NCBI GenBank assembly: GCA_946403295.1
Contig: CAMIZL010000005.1
Coordinates: forward strand, 1 to 64,000
Reading direction: 5' to 3'
DNA length: 64,000 nucleotides
Origin: an uncultured Clostridia bacterium
GTDB taxonomy: Bacteria > Bacillota > Clostridia > Lachnospirales > Lachnospiraceae
Position 1 is the stretch's first letter. Every line of letters starts with the position of its first letter. Positions 42,699 to 51,759 of this stretch are shown here, in pieces. The position numbers and the translations under genes were made by a program. The notes below the pieces were generated by a model. The model saw only the letters and a program-made list of their open reading frames with translations. It was not told where the DNA came from and searched no databases.

Positions 42699-45500
42699 AT
42701 GCTTCACCTTGTTATACAAAGGATACTACATAAAAAGTGGATGATCGCTTGTCTGATCATAGGCAATATTCTGCTGACCGCATTTGCGGCAGCGCATCCG
42801 CTTTACAGCAGTTCTTCATCGCAAAGCATGCTGACGGAAGAATTTGATTCGGCTATGCGTGAGACCAACAAATATCCGATGATGGTGCATACAGTCGGAA
42901 GGGTCAGAAAAACTGCCGGCAAGAGCGTTACGTCGAAGGTCAGAAAGATAGCAAACAACATGGGAGAGACTCTTCAGGGACTACCCATCGTCGAAAAGAT
43001 CGTTTATCGAAACATGATCGCGTCGACGGCCCAGTCGATGACCATTCATGACGGAATGTTCTCACAGATGACGCTTGCTCTTTCTTCGCTCAGCGATATG
43101 GAAGATCATATAAAGATCCTTTCCGGAAAAATTTATTCCGACAAGTTGACGGACGACGGTTTTATCGAAGTTATCATCAATCAGACCGTTATGGTCGAGA
43201 ACGATCTTCTGGTCGGCGAGGAGCTTCGGATCGATTCCGTAAAGGGCGCTGACAACAAACCCGTCAAACTCAGGATCTCGGGCGTTTTCACCAATTCGGA
43301 AGACGGTGACCTTTACTGGTACAATCCGCCCACATTCTACTCGAAGGATCTTTTCATGTCCCCGTCCCTTTTTGAGGAATGCTTCATGTTTGAAGGGGCA
43401 AAGAAAAACCAGTTTGACGAGGATACATATATCCTTCCGGATTATAAGGCGATCACCCCGGAGATGGTCGATCCGATCATTTCGGCCACGAGCAGCATGG
43501 TCAGGGATATGAACGATATCTACGGCATGATCGAGACTTCGGATTATATCTCGTTGCTTGATAAGTTCACGGTCAAAAAGAAGCAGATCGATGTAATGCT
43601 TACCATCCTCGAAGTGCCCGTTGCACTCATGCTTCTCGCATTCATCTTTATGATATCAAGGCAGATGCTCTCACTTGAGGAGGGCGAGGTTGCCATGCTC
43701 AAGAGCCGTGGTGCGAGCGGATTCCAGATATTCAGATTGTATCTCGTGCAATCCCTTGTCGTCTCGGGCGTGGGGATGATCATCGGAATTCCCATCGGAG
43801 CCGGCATAACAAAACTGCTCGGACGCGCCGATGCGTTCCTTTCGTTCTCGGGCGGAAGAGACATGGCTCTTATCTTCAACTCGGACGCGCTCTTGTATGC
43901 CCTTGTTGCGGCCATGCTTTCGGTACTTATGACATTACTCCCCGTTCTCAAGAAGGACAAGACGAGCATCGTAGCCGTAAAGAGGCGCAGAAGCCGCCAG
44001 GAGAAGCCTTTGTGGATGAAATTATATCTTGATATAATTATTACCGGCGTGTCGATCTACGGCTATTATACGTTCCTAAACGGTCAGGAAGAACTGCTCC
44101 TGAGGGTGCTTTCGGGTAAAACACCCGATCCGCTCCTTTTCCTGAGCGCGGCACTCTTCATCCTCGGAAGTGCGCTCCTGTGCGTAAGGATCCACAGGTT
44201 GATATTAAAAGTGATCTACAATGTCGGAAAGAAGAAGTGGAAACCTGCGGCATATACGTCGCTTTTGCAGCTCATCAGATCGGGAAACAAGCAGGTGTTT
44301 GTCATGGTATTCCTGATACTCACCGTTTCCTTCGGTCTCTTTTATACAACGATCGCCAGAACGATCGTCGCCAATTCGGAAAGAAATGTCGATTACAAAG
44401 AAGGTGCCGACATCAGGGTCAAGGAATACTGGATGAATAATTCCCGTCTCGGCCCCGGCCATTATTATGAGCCTGATTTTGCGAAATACGGACAGCTCAA
44501 ATCGGCCACGGGCGTAGCAAAAGTCTTCCTCAACGACTCCTCGACGTTCCTCATTGACGGTACGAGAAGGATCGATACTTCGATAATGGGTATCAATACG
44601 CAGGAATTCGGCAAGGCGGCTCCCATCGAGGACGGACTTTTACCTCATGACTATTACGATTATCTCAACGTCCTCAGTCGCAATCCCGACGCGATGCTCG
44701 TTTGCTCGAGGCTCAGGGATAAATACCAGGTCAAGATCGGTGATACGATTTCCGTCAATATCAATTCACCGACCGGATATCATATGGCGAACCTTACGGT
44801 ATACGGATTCTTCGACTACTGGCCCACATATTCGCCCACGTCGATAAGCGTAGGTGCCGATGACAGCACGAGCGTTGTCGAGAAGAACCTGCTCGTATTA
44901 AATCTTTCCAAGGTTCAGAGCACCGTAGGCGTTCTTCCTTACGAAGTTTGGATCGATCTTGAAGGTGAGACGGACAGCTTCTATGAATTTGCCGATGAGC
45001 TCGGATTCAAGATCACAAAATTGACCGATAAGGTTGAAAAGATAGAGAAACTCCATGACGATCCCCTATTCGCGGGAACGAGCGGAATACTTACCATGAG
45101 TTTCATCGCGATCCTTGTGATCTGCTCGATCGGATATCTCATGTACTGGAGCCTTTCGATCAGGGCAAGACAGCTTCAGTTCGGTATATTCAGGGCAATG
45201 GGTGTCTCCTTTAAACAGATCTCGGGAATGCTCATAATCGAGCAGGCGCTGACGGGACTTTATTGCATAGTTGCCGGTCTTGTGAGCGGATATCTCGCAT
45301 CGAAGCTTTTCGTGCCGATGATCCAGATCGCATATCAGGGCGCCGACAGCATCCTCGAGATGAAGCTCATAACCAGGTCTGCCGATGTTGTTGAACTTGT
45401 CGCGGTGATATTCGCCGTGTTCCTCATCTGCATCGGAGCACTTATGAAACAGATATCGTCGATGAAGATCTCGCAGGCACTTAAGCTCGGTGAGGATTGA
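42699..45500 (+). CDS. FtsX/MacB-type ABC permease
   Basis: The 933-residue protein has an N-terminal membrane segment (about residues 12-30) followed by a large outer domain (about 35-300) and three membrane segments of an FtsX core (about 310-420). Two middle segments (about 445-500), a second outer domain (about 540-790) and a second FtsX core (about 800-925) complete it. The double-FtsX layout is typical of large permeases that move lipoproteins, peptides or antibiotics from the outer leaflet rather than across the membrane. It lies between the adaptors and two ABC ATPases. A good ribosome binding site (AGGAAA) stands 5 nt before the ATG. Confidence 0.9.
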   Translation: MLHLVIQRILHKKWMIACLIIGNILLTAFAAAHPLYSSSSSQSMLTEEFDSAMRETNKYPMMVHTVGRVRKTAGKSVTSKVRKIANNMGETLQGLPIVEKIVYRNMIASTAQSMTIHDGMFSQMTLALSSLSDMEDHIKILSGKIYSDKLTDDGFIEVIINQTVMVENDLLVGEELRIDSVKGADNKPVKLRISGVFTNSEDGDLYWYNPPTFYSKDLFMSPSLFEECFMFEGAKKNQFDEDTYILPDYKAITPEMVDPIISATSSMVRDMNDIYGMIETSDYISLLDKFTVKKKQIDVMLTILEVPVALMLLAFIFMISRQMLSLEEGEVAMLKSRGASGFQIFRLYLVQSLVVSGVGMIIGIPIGAGITKLLGRADAFLSFSGGRDMALIFNSDALLYALVAAMLSVLMTLLPVLKKDKTSIVAVKRRRSRQEKPLWMKLYLDIIITGVSIYGYYTFLNGQEELLLRVLSGKTPDPLLFLSAALFILGSALLCVRIHRLILKVIYNVGKKKWKPAAYTSLLQLIRSGNKQVFVMVFLILTVSFGLFYTTIARTIVANSERNVDYKEGADIRVKEYWMNNSRLGPGHYYEPDFAKYGQLKSATGVAKVFLNDSSTFLIDGTRRIDTSIMGINTQEFGKAAPIEDGLLPHDYYDYLNVLSRNPDAMLVCSRLRDKYQVKIGDTISVNINSPTGYHMANLTVYGFFDYWPTYSPTSISVGADDSTSVVEKNLLVLNLSKVQSTVGVLPYEVWIDLEGETDSFYEFADELGFKITKLTDKVEKIEKLHDDPLFAGTSGILTMSFIAILVICSIGYLMYWSLSIRARQLQFGIFRAMGVSFKQISGMLIIEQALTGLYCIVAGLVSGYLASKLFVPMIQIAYQGADSILEMKLITRSADVVELVAVIFAVFLICIGALMKQISSMKISQALKLGED

Positions 45501-45527
45501 TATTAACGGAACAGGAAAGGAAGAGAC

Positions 45528-46214
45528 ATGGATATACTTAAGGCGGAGCATATAAAGAAAGGCTTTAAGCTCCCTTCCGGAGAAAGGATAGAAGTCTTAA
45601 AGGACATAAGTCTTTCCGTCAGGGAAGAAGCGCTTATGATCCTGAAAGGGCCTTCGGGATCGGGTAAGACAACGCTTATGAACATCATGGGCGGGCTTGA
45701 CGGACCCGACGAAGGAAAGATGTATTTTAACGGCAAAGACATATACGGGGCCGGTGCGGCGGATATAGACGTCCTCAGAAGAAACGATTTCGGATTCATC
45801 TTTCAGTCCGTATCGCTCATCCCCATCATGACGGTCTATGAGAATGTCGAATTCTCACTCAGACTTTCGGGATATCAGGGCGACAAGGCCGAAAGGGTAA
45901 TGAAATGCCTTTCGCTTGTCGGACTTGACGCGAGAAGCGATCATATGCCGCAGGAGCTTTCGGGCGGCGAGCAGCAGCGTGTTGCCATAGCCAGAGCGAT
46001 CGCTCATTCGCCGAGGGTGATCTTTGCGGATGAGCCCACCGCGGAGCTTGACAGCCAAACGGCGATCCATGTGGTGAGCCTTTTCAAGGAACTTGTTGAA
46101 AAAGAACATGTAACGATCGTAATGACTACTCACGACGTGGGACTCATGTCGGCGGGTGACATAGTTTATTCGATAGAGAACGGAGAGATCAGCGGATGCG
46201 AGACGCAGAACTAA
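45528..46214 (+). CDS. ABC transporter ATPase, LolD/MacB type
   Basis: The 228-residue ATPase has Walker A GPSGSGKTT, Q-loop FIFQSVSLIP, signature LSGGEQQR, Walker B VIFADEPTAELD and H-loop TTHD, all as in LolD/MacB/FtsE-like ATPases. It begins 28 nt after the permease and overlaps the next ATPase gene by 19 nt. With a single double-FtsX permease and two ATPase genes, the transporter may use a heterodimeric nucleotide-binding pair. AGGAAAGGAAGAG precedes the ATG. Confidence 0.93.
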   Translation: MDILKAEHIKKGFKLPSGERIEVLKDISLSVREEALMILKGPSGSGKTTLMNIMGGLDGPDEGKMYFNGKDIYGAGAADIDVLRRNDFGFIFQSVSLIPIMTVYENVEFSLRLSGYQGDKAERVMKCLSLVGLDARSDHMPQELSGGEQQRVAIARAIAHSPRVIFADEPTAELDSQTAIHVVSLFKELVEKEHVTIVMTTHDVGLMSAGDIVYSIENGEISGCETQN

Positions 46215-47158
46215 TTGTGAATGAAGAGACAGATAACGGTTCCGGGCCTATGATCATAGCCCAGAATCTTGTTAAGATCTATAAGACGCGTGACATCGAA
46301 GTGCTTGCCCTTCAGGGACTCGACCTGACGGTTGAGCGCGGAGAACTCATGGCCATAATCGGAAACAGCGGCTCGGGAAAGTCTACTTTCCTCAATATGC
46401 TCGGCGGGCTTGATACGCCGAGTGCCGGAAAGCTTTTTGTGGACGGAAGTAATCTTTTTGACATGACCGGACGTCAAAAAGAGCTTTACAAGAAAAAGAC
46501 CGTAGGATTTGTATGGCAGAACAACGCACGTAACCTTTTCCCTTACCTCAGCGCGATCGAGAACGTAATGACACCCATGCTCCTCACAAAGGAGAAGAAC
46601 AGACGTGAGCGTGCCGAGCAGCTTCTCGATATCGTCGGGATGAGCCACAGAAAAACGAGCCGTCTTGGTGAACTTTCGGGCGGCGAGCAGCAGAGAGTGG
46701 CCATAGCCATTGCTCTCGCAAACAACCCCAAGCTCCTTCTTGCCGACGAACCCACGGGCTCCGTCGATAAAGATACGGCGGACAAGATCTTCGATATATT
46801 CAGAAAGCTGAGCACGGAGATGGGCGTGACCGTTGTTATCGTTACGCACGATGTACGCCTTTCGAAGAAAGTTAACAGAGTTGTTGCCATAAGGGACGGA
46901 AGGATAAGCAGCGAGAGGATCTTAAGAGAGCAATATAAGGATGTTTTCACCGCGGACAATATTTCGTGGGGTAACGAGGAAACACAGGATGAATATGTGA
47001 TCCTTGACAGAGCGGGAAGACTCCAGATACCCGAGAAACTCCTTAAAAAGCTTGAACTTAAGGACAACAAAGTTACGGTCGGATACGAGGACGGAACTCT
47101 GACCATCAGGAATCCAAATGCGGCAGCGGAAGAAAAAGAGCCTGATATTACGGAGTAA
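46196..47158 (+). CDS. ABC ATPase fused to an AbrB-like C-terminal domain
   Basis: The 320-residue protein has Walker A GNSGSGKST, Q-loop FVWQNNARNL, signature LSGGEQQR, Walker B LLLADEPTGSVD and H-loop VTHD (ATPase about residues 19-240). It then has a linker and a C-terminal segment (about 266-306) reading EYVILDRAGRLQIPEKLLKK followed by LELKDNKVTVGYEDG. This looks like a SpoVT/AbrB swapped-hairpin domain, normally a DNA-binding or dimerisation unit. Similar tails occur, as I recall, in ATPases of actinobacterial FtsX transporters. Here it probably serves dimerisation, or a link to gene control. ATG 46196 overlaps the previous gene by 19 nt; GGAGAG lies 8 nt upstream. A terminator follows at once. 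Confidence 0.9.
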   Translation: MRDAELIVNEETDNGSGPMIIAQNLVKIYKTRDIEVLALQGLDLTVERGELMAIIGNSGSGKSTFLNMLGGLDTPSAGKLFVDGSNLFDMTGRQKELYKKKTVGFVWQNNARNLFPYLSAIENVMTPMLLTKEKNRRERAEQLLDIVGMSHRKTSRLGELSGGEQQRVAIAIALANNPKLLLADEPTGSVDKDTADKIFDIFRKLSTEMGVTVVIVTHDVRLSKKVNRVVAIRDGRISSERILREQYKDVFTADNISWGNEETQDEYVILDRAGRLQIPEKLLKKLELKDNKVTVGYEDGTLTIRNPNAAAEEKEPDITE

Positions 47159-47168
47159 AAAGCAAAAT

Positions 47169-47205
47169 AAAAAGGCAGGTCTCCCTCATAAACGACTTGC
47201 CTTTT
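47169..47205 (+). terminator. intrinsic terminator after the transporter operon
   Basis: AAAAAGGCAGGT (47169-47180) pairs with ACTTGCCTTTT (47195-47205), one G-T pair, ending in four Ts. It lies 11 nt after the last ATPase gene. Confidence 0.75.
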
Positions 47206-47209
47206 CTAA

Positions 47210-47237
47210 TTGTAATATGTAGAATTATTACTAATGT
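47210..47237 (+). promoter_or_regulatory. possible promoter for xpaC-telA-TPM cluster
   Basis: TTGTAA (47210-47215) and TAATGT (47232-47237) are 16 nt apart in an AT-rich stretch directly after the terminator. The -10 is poor. Confidence 0.35.
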
Positions 47238-47292
47238 TAAACAATTTTTAAAAGGGGGCAGTTTGCGCTTCGCGCGGCTGCAAAAGAAAGGT

Positions 47293-47994
47293 ATGGCAAA
47301 GAAGGAAAGAAAAAAGAGGGTACTTCCCATATACCTGACGGCGGGTACGTGGCTGGCATGGTCGCTTTTCCTGCCGCTTTATCAAGTGAGTGACTTCCTG
47401 CTTTTGGGTGCGCTGTCGGGGCTTATAATGTTGTTTGGATATGCTCCGAAGGGAAAGGAAGAACCCGAAGCGATAGAAGAGCAAAAGAGCGAAATAAAGA
47501 AAGAGGATAAACCGGCCGAACATAAGAGACCCCGTACGGGAGACGCGACGATCGACAAGATGCTTGACGATGAAGAGATGGCCATCGCCGAGATGAAGCG
47601 ACTCAACGAAGCGATCCCCGACGAGAAGCTTTCGAAACAGATCGATCATCTCGAGGATGTGACATCGAAGATCGTAAATTATGTGGTCGAGCATCCCTCC
47701 AAGAAAACACAGGTCCGCAGGTTCTTCAATTATTATCTGCCCACGACGCTCAAACTTCTCAATGCCTATGACAGGATGGATGAAGCGGGGATCTCGGGCA
47801 TAAACATTGACGGGACAAAGGGCAAGGTTGAGAATATGATGGATAAAGCACTCGATGCTTTTGACAGACAGCTCGATTCACTCTATACGGATGAGGCGAT
47901 GGATATCTCGTCCGATATCAGCGTTATGGAAAGTCTTCTTGCACAAGAGGGTCTGGCGGGAGACGATGAAATAGTCAAAAATACTACGATATAA
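47293..47994 (+). CDS. xpaC: XpaC-like membrane protein
   Basis: The 233-residue product has a basic N-terminus, two close membrane segments (about residues 10-30 and 34-50) and a Glu/Lys linker. A helical XpaC domain follows, with a DEEMAIAEMKRLNEAIPDE helix and VRRFFNYYLPTTLKLLNAYD. XpaC was named for phosphatase-like activity on an indolyl substrate in Bacillus, but the true role is unclear; the gene nearly always neighbours telA, as here. ATG 47293 with AAAGAAAGG upstream is chosen because the track start at 47197 lies in the terminator. The spacing to telA is 11 nt. Confidence 0.9.
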   Translation: MAKKERKKRVLPIYLTAGTWLAWSLFLPLYQVSDFLLLGALSGLIMLFGYAPKGKEEPEAIEEQKSEIKKEDKPAEHKRPRTGDATIDKMLDDEEMAIAEMKRLNEAIPDEKLSKQIDHLEDVTSKIVNYVVEHPSKKTQVRRFFNYYLPTTLKLLNAYDRMDEAGISGINIDGTKGKVENMMDKALDAFDRQLDSLYTDEAMDISSDISVMESLLAQEGLAGDDEIVKNTTI

Positions 47995-48005
47995 GGAGAG
48001 ACAAG

Positions 48006-49220
48006 ATGACAGACAATCAGATGCCTACATTGACACTTGAGCCTTCGGCTCAGGCTGAAACGGGAATCGCCGATCTTTCTTCGGCGTCAATAGCAGCACC
48101 CGCTGCTCCTTCGATTGGACTTACACTTGATGCGGGACAGGGTGCGCAGCAGACCGCTACGCAGGATGAGCGTGACAAGAATGCGGTAAAGATCGATGAG
48201 AGCATGCTCACCGAAGAAGAGAAGAAGGTTGTTGCTGATTTTGCAAAGCAGATCGACATAAAGGATTCCAATCAGGTAATGGCGTACGGCTCAGCAGCAC
48301 AGAAGCATATCGCCAATTTCTCCGAGAGCGCTCTTAAGAACGTTAAGACGCAGGATCTGGGCACCATCGGTGATGTTCTTTCTTCACTCGTTGTACAGCT
48401 CCGTACAATGGATGAGCCCCAGAAAAAGGGAATCGCCGGCTGGTTCCAGAGAAGAAAGAGGGACATCGAAGAGCTTAAGGCTACCTACGCCAAGGCTGAA
48501 GTAAATGTCGACAAGATCGTTGAAAAGCTTGAGGAACACCAGGTTGTCCTTATGAAGGATATCGCAACCTTTGACCAGATGTATGATCTTAACCTCAAGT
48601 ACTACAAAGAGCTTACGATGTACATCATCGCAGGCAAGAAGAAGCTTGAGGAAGTTCGTGCGGGCGAGCTCGAAGAACTCAAGGCTAAGGCTAAAGAGAC
48701 GGGTACACAGGAAGACGCTCAGAAGTATAACGACCTCGCAAATCTTTGCGAAAGATTCGACAAGAAGATCCATGATCTTGAGCTTACAAGGATGATCTCC
48801 ATCCAGCTCGGACCTCAGACACGTCTCCTGCAGAACAATGATACGCTTATGGTTGAGAAGATCCAGTCATCGATCGTCAACACGATCCCGCTCTGGAAAT
48901 CTCAAATGGTACTCGCACTCGGTATCGAGCACGGACGTCAGGCAACTGCGGCTCAGGCAGCTGTTACAGAGATGACGAACGATCTCTTAAAGCGCAATTC
49001 CGAAGCCCTTAAGATGGCTACGATCGATACGGCCAAGGAAGCAGAGCGCTCGATCGTCGATATCGAGACACTCAAGCTCACAAACGAGAACCTTATCAAT
49101 ACTCTTGATGAAGTTATGAGAATACAGAATGAAGGTCGTCAAAAGCGTAAGGAAGCGGAAGCAGAGCTCGGCCGTATCGAGGGCGAACTCAGACAGAAGC
49201 TTCTTGAGCTTCGCGGCTGA
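48006..49220 (+). CDS. telA: TelA-family toxic anion resistance protein
   Basis: The 404-residue protein is almost wholly helical, with a low-complexity N-terminal 60 residues, then the TelA/KlaA core. Typical segments are VADFAKQIDIKDSNQVMAYG, SSLVVQLRTMD and LGPQTRLLQNNDTLMVEKIQ. TelA is named for tellurite resistance, but conserved clusters suggest a wider role in envelope stress. No membrane segment, so it likely works at the inner face with XpaC. AAGGAGAG stands 6 nt before the ATG. The TPM gene begins 20 nt downstream. Confidence 0.93.
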   Translation: MTDNQMPTLTLEPSAQAETGIADLSSASIAAPAAPSIGLTLDAGQGAQQTATQDERDKNAVKIDESMLTEEEKKVVADFAKQIDIKDSNQVMAYGSAAQKHIANFSESALKNVKTQDLGTIGDVLSSLVVQLRTMDEPQKKGIAGWFQRRKRDIEELKATYAKAEVNVDKIVEKLEEHQVVLMKDIATFDQMYDLNLKYYKELTMYIIAGKKKLEEVRAGELEELKAKAKETGTQEDAQKYNDLANLCERFDKKIHDLELTRMISIQLGPQTRLLQNNDTLMVEKIQSSIVNTIPLWKSQMVLALGIEHGRQATAAQAAVTEMTNDLLKRNSEALKMATIDTAKEAERSIVDIETLKLTNENLINTLDEVMRIQNEGRQKRKEAEAELGRIEGELRQKLLELRG

Positions 49221-49240
49221 GCAATAACACGGAGTAAGGG

Positions 49241-50428
49241 ATGAAAATTTTCAAGAAGTTAGGTGTGGCCATTACCACACTGGTTTTAACAATCACTGCG
49301 GCAGTCGCGATCGGACAGATCCGCGAGCCCTCTTATACCCAGCCCGAATCTACCGCGATACAGCGTGTGATGAAGGATTATGAGGACGAAGAGGGATTTG
49401 CGGAACTTACCGAGATCTGCAATCGTTATGTAGTCGATAATGCCAATGTGATCGGTTCGAATTCCACCGAACGGATCGTAAATACGATCGCGAATATGGC
49501 GGTACGCGATGACGGGATTGTTGCCGTTGCCACCGAGACATTTGCGGAGGATGCCGTAAAATCACCGCAGGATCTCGAAAAAACCGCGATCAGATTTTAT
49601 GAAAAACTTGAGCTTGATGAAGCGTCGGATGCCATCATGGTCATTGATACGCAAAGTTCGCAATATTTTATGTATGATCCGAGCGGAAAGATCTTTTCGG
49701 ACATGAGCGATGCCGAACTCAAGAGCGTGGAAGCGGCACTCAGGAAAGGTTTCGAAGAAGTTGCCGACGGCAACATGAACGGTATCTCTACCGGTGTGGC
49801 CGATGCATATGACGCTGTCGCAAGGATAATAAGCGACCCTTCGTCGTTTATCAATCTTAAGAGTACATATGTTCAGGAAAACGATGACGGCGGATTCAAT
49901 ATCGTCGAGAAGACGGTGGACGGCGGAGTCTCTCTTGTCAAGGGGATCGTAAAGACGGCTACGGGACTCGTGTCGGGTGTCTTTAGGATCATTGGGGGAT
50001 CTTCGATATTTATCATCGTTATCATCGGTGCGATCGTATTTATCATAAAATCGGGCAAGAAGAAGTCATATAATAACAACGGTCAATCCGTAATGAGCGG
50101 TCAGGGAGGTCAACCCGGACGCGGTGCACATCCCGGACAGCCCGGTCAGCCCGGAGGCATGAACGGTAGAAAAAACATACTTAACGCAGGCCGGAAAGGC
50201 AGGAATTTAAGTCAGTCCGGAAACATTGACACCAGCAGGATCTCGACACAGGGATCGCAATACCGTTGGTCGGCAAACAAGAATCCTTATTCGGGTCTCA
50301 ATAACGGAAAAACTGACGGCAGCGGTGCTTTCGGCGGCAGGAAGGATATGGACGGCTTCGTATTCCCGAACGATTTCGGAAGCGGCGAAGGTGGCGGCGG
50401 ACAAACAGTCAATAAGCCGCAAAGATGA
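49241..50428 (+). CDS. TPM-domain membrane protein with Gly-rich tail
   Basis: The 395-residue protein has a signal segment (about residues 8-25), a TPM (YgcG-type) domain (about residues 60-205, with YVVDNANVIGSNSTERI and ASDAIMVID), a membrane segment (about 252-272) and a long Gly/Gln/Asn-rich tail of 120 residues (GQPGQPGG, GEGGGGQ). TPM domains face outwards and were proposed to act as phosphatases or in assembly of membrane complexes. It ends the XpaC-TelA-TPM cluster. The tail is disordered and should be cytoplasmic if the TPM domain is outside. AGTAAGGG precedes the ATG. Confidence 0.88.
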   Translation: MKIFKKLGVAITTLVLTITAAVAIGQIREPSYTQPESTAIQRVMKDYEDEEGFAELTEICNRYVVDNANVIGSNSTERIVNTIANMAVRDDGIVAVATETFAEDAVKSPQDLEKTAIRFYEKLELDEASDAIMVIDTQSSQYFMYDPSGKIFSDMSDAELKSVEAALRKGFEEVADGNMNGISTGVADAYDAVARIISDPSSFINLKSTYVQENDDGGFNIVEKTVDGGVSLVKGIVKTATGLVSGVFRIIGGSSIFIIVIIGAIVFIIKSGKKKSYNNNGQSVMSGQGGQPGRGAHPGQPGQPGGMNGRKNILNAGRKGRNLSQSGNIDTSRISTQGSQYRWSANKNPYSGLNNGKTDGSGAFGGRKDMDGFVFPNDFGSGEGGGGQTVNKPQR

Positions 50429-50482
50429 GTAAAGAAAGCATAAAGCGGTTTTTTACCGCATGAAACAGTGAGGACATCTGGA

Positions 50483-51502
50483 ATGAATTATTTGATCACG
50501 GGCGCGGCCGGATTCATCGGCAGCAATTTCGTTTACCACATGCTCGGGAAGCATCCGGACGACAAGTTCGTCGGGATCGACAATCTTTCGTATGCGGGAA
50601 ACATAAAAAACCTTGAGGAAGCACAGAAAAACAAGAATTTTGTCTTCAGGAAGGCAGATATCACCGATGCCGGTGCCATGACCGATCTCTTTAAGGAATT
50701 CGGATTCGATTATGTCATCAATTTTGCGGCCCAGACCCATGTTGACAGATCGATATACGATCCCGGTATCTTTGTCAGGACCAACGTCCTTGGAACACAG
50801 ATACTTCTCGACTGTTCGAAAGAGTACGGTGTTAAGCGTTTCCATCAGATAGGAACGGACGAGGTATACGGCGATCTTCCTCTCGAGGAAACCGACAGGT
50901 TCTTTGTCGAGACACTCCCTCTTAAGGCGAGCAGCCCGTATTCGGCTTCAAAAGCAGGCGCCGATCTTCTTGCGCTTTCTTATAACAGAACATTCGGGCT
51001 TTCCGTTACGGTAAGCCGTTGCTCGAATAATTACGGGCCTTTCCAGTTCCCGGAAAAGCTCATTCCGCTCATGCTCATAAACGCTTTAAAAGACAAACCG
51101 CTCCCCGTATATGGCGACGGAATGAACGTCAGAGACTGGCTTTATGTTGAAGATCATTGCGAAGCGGTCGATCTTATACTCCATAACGGAAGAGACGGTG
51201 AGGTCTACAATGTCGGCGGACATAACGAAATGCACAACATAGACATTGTAAAGCTTATCCTTAAAGAGCTTTCAAAACCCGAGAGCCTCATTACGTATGT
51301 TTCGGACAGAAAGGGTCATGACCTCAGATATGCCATAGATCCCACAAAGATACATGATGAACTCGGGTGGCTCCCGAAGACCAAATTTGCCGACGGCATC
51401 AAACAGACGATCCATTGGTATGTTGATAATAAGGCATGGTGGGAAGAGATCGTTTCCGGAGAATATCGTGAATATTATAAAATGATGTACGAAAACAGAT
51501 AA
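50483..51502 (+). CDS. rmlB: dTDP-glucose 4,6-dehydratase
   Basis: The 339-residue short-chain dehydrogenase-like enzyme has the NAD-binding GAAGFIGSN loop, the RmlB-type GTDEVYGDL (Thr-Asp-Glu triad) and the YSASKAGAD catalytic Tyr-Lys pair, with FAAQTHVDRSI. It should turn dTDP-glucose into 4-keto-6-deoxy-glucose for rhamnose or related sugars. The rest of the rml set (rmlA, rmlC, rmlD) is not in the window. ATG 50483 is chosen because the Rossmann strand starts right there, with GAGG 9 nt before; the track GTG at 50468 is less likely. UDP-sugar specificity is possible but less so. Confidence 0.92.
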   Translation: MNYLITGAAGFIGSNFVYHMLGKHPDDKFVGIDNLSYAGNIKNLEEAQKNKNFVFRKADITDAGAMTDLFKEFGFDYVINFAAQTHVDRSIYDPGIFVRTNVLGTQILLDCSKEYGVKRFHQIGTDEVYGDLPLEETDRFFVETLPLKASSPYSASKAGADLLALSYNRTFGLSVTVSRCSNNYGPFQFPEKLIPLMLINALKDKPLPVYGDGMNVRDWLYVEDHCEAVDLILHNGRDGEVYNVGGHNEMHNIDIVKLILKELSKPESLITYVSDRKGHDLRYAIDPTKIHDELGWLPKTKFADGIKQTIHWYVDNKAWWEEIVSGEYREYYKMMYENR

Positions 51503-51526
51503 GATGATTTTTAACGAAATTAGTAC

Positions 51527-51555
51527 TTGCGTTTTTCTTTTCACTGCGATATAAT
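51527..51555 (+). promoter_or_regulatory. promoter for tRNA-Gln
   Basis: TTGCGT (51527-51532) and TATAAT (51550-51555) are 17 nt apart, 20 nt before the tRNA. Confidence 0.75.
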
Positions 51556-51575
51556 GGCACATGTTGGTTGAACAA

Positions 51576-51647
51576 AGGGCTATCGCCAAACGGTAAGGCA
51601 ACGGACTCTGACTCCGTCATTTCAAGGTTCGAATCCTTGTAGCCCTG
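51576..51647 (+). tRNA. tRNA-Gln (anticodon CUG)
   Basis: Acceptor AGGGCTA/TAGCCCT with discriminator G, anticodon stem ACGGA/TCCGT with loop CTCTGAC, and T arm CAAGG-TTCGAAT-CCTTG all fold. CCA is not encoded. Confidence 0.96.
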
Positions 51648-51649
51648 TT

Positions 51650-51680
51650 AAAGGAACTGAGTGCTCAGTTCCTTTTTCTT
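51650..51680 (+). terminator. intrinsic terminator after tRNA-Gln
   Basis: Perfect 11-bp stem AAAGGAACTGA/TCAGTTCCTTT with a GTGC loop, followed by TTCTTTTC. Confidence 0.9.
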
Positions 51681-51759
51681 TTCATAAGAAGAATGAACCG
51701 TCCGGGGAAAACCTTATGCCCCTGCCGGAAAAACTATTGTTCGAAGGAGAATAAGGATC

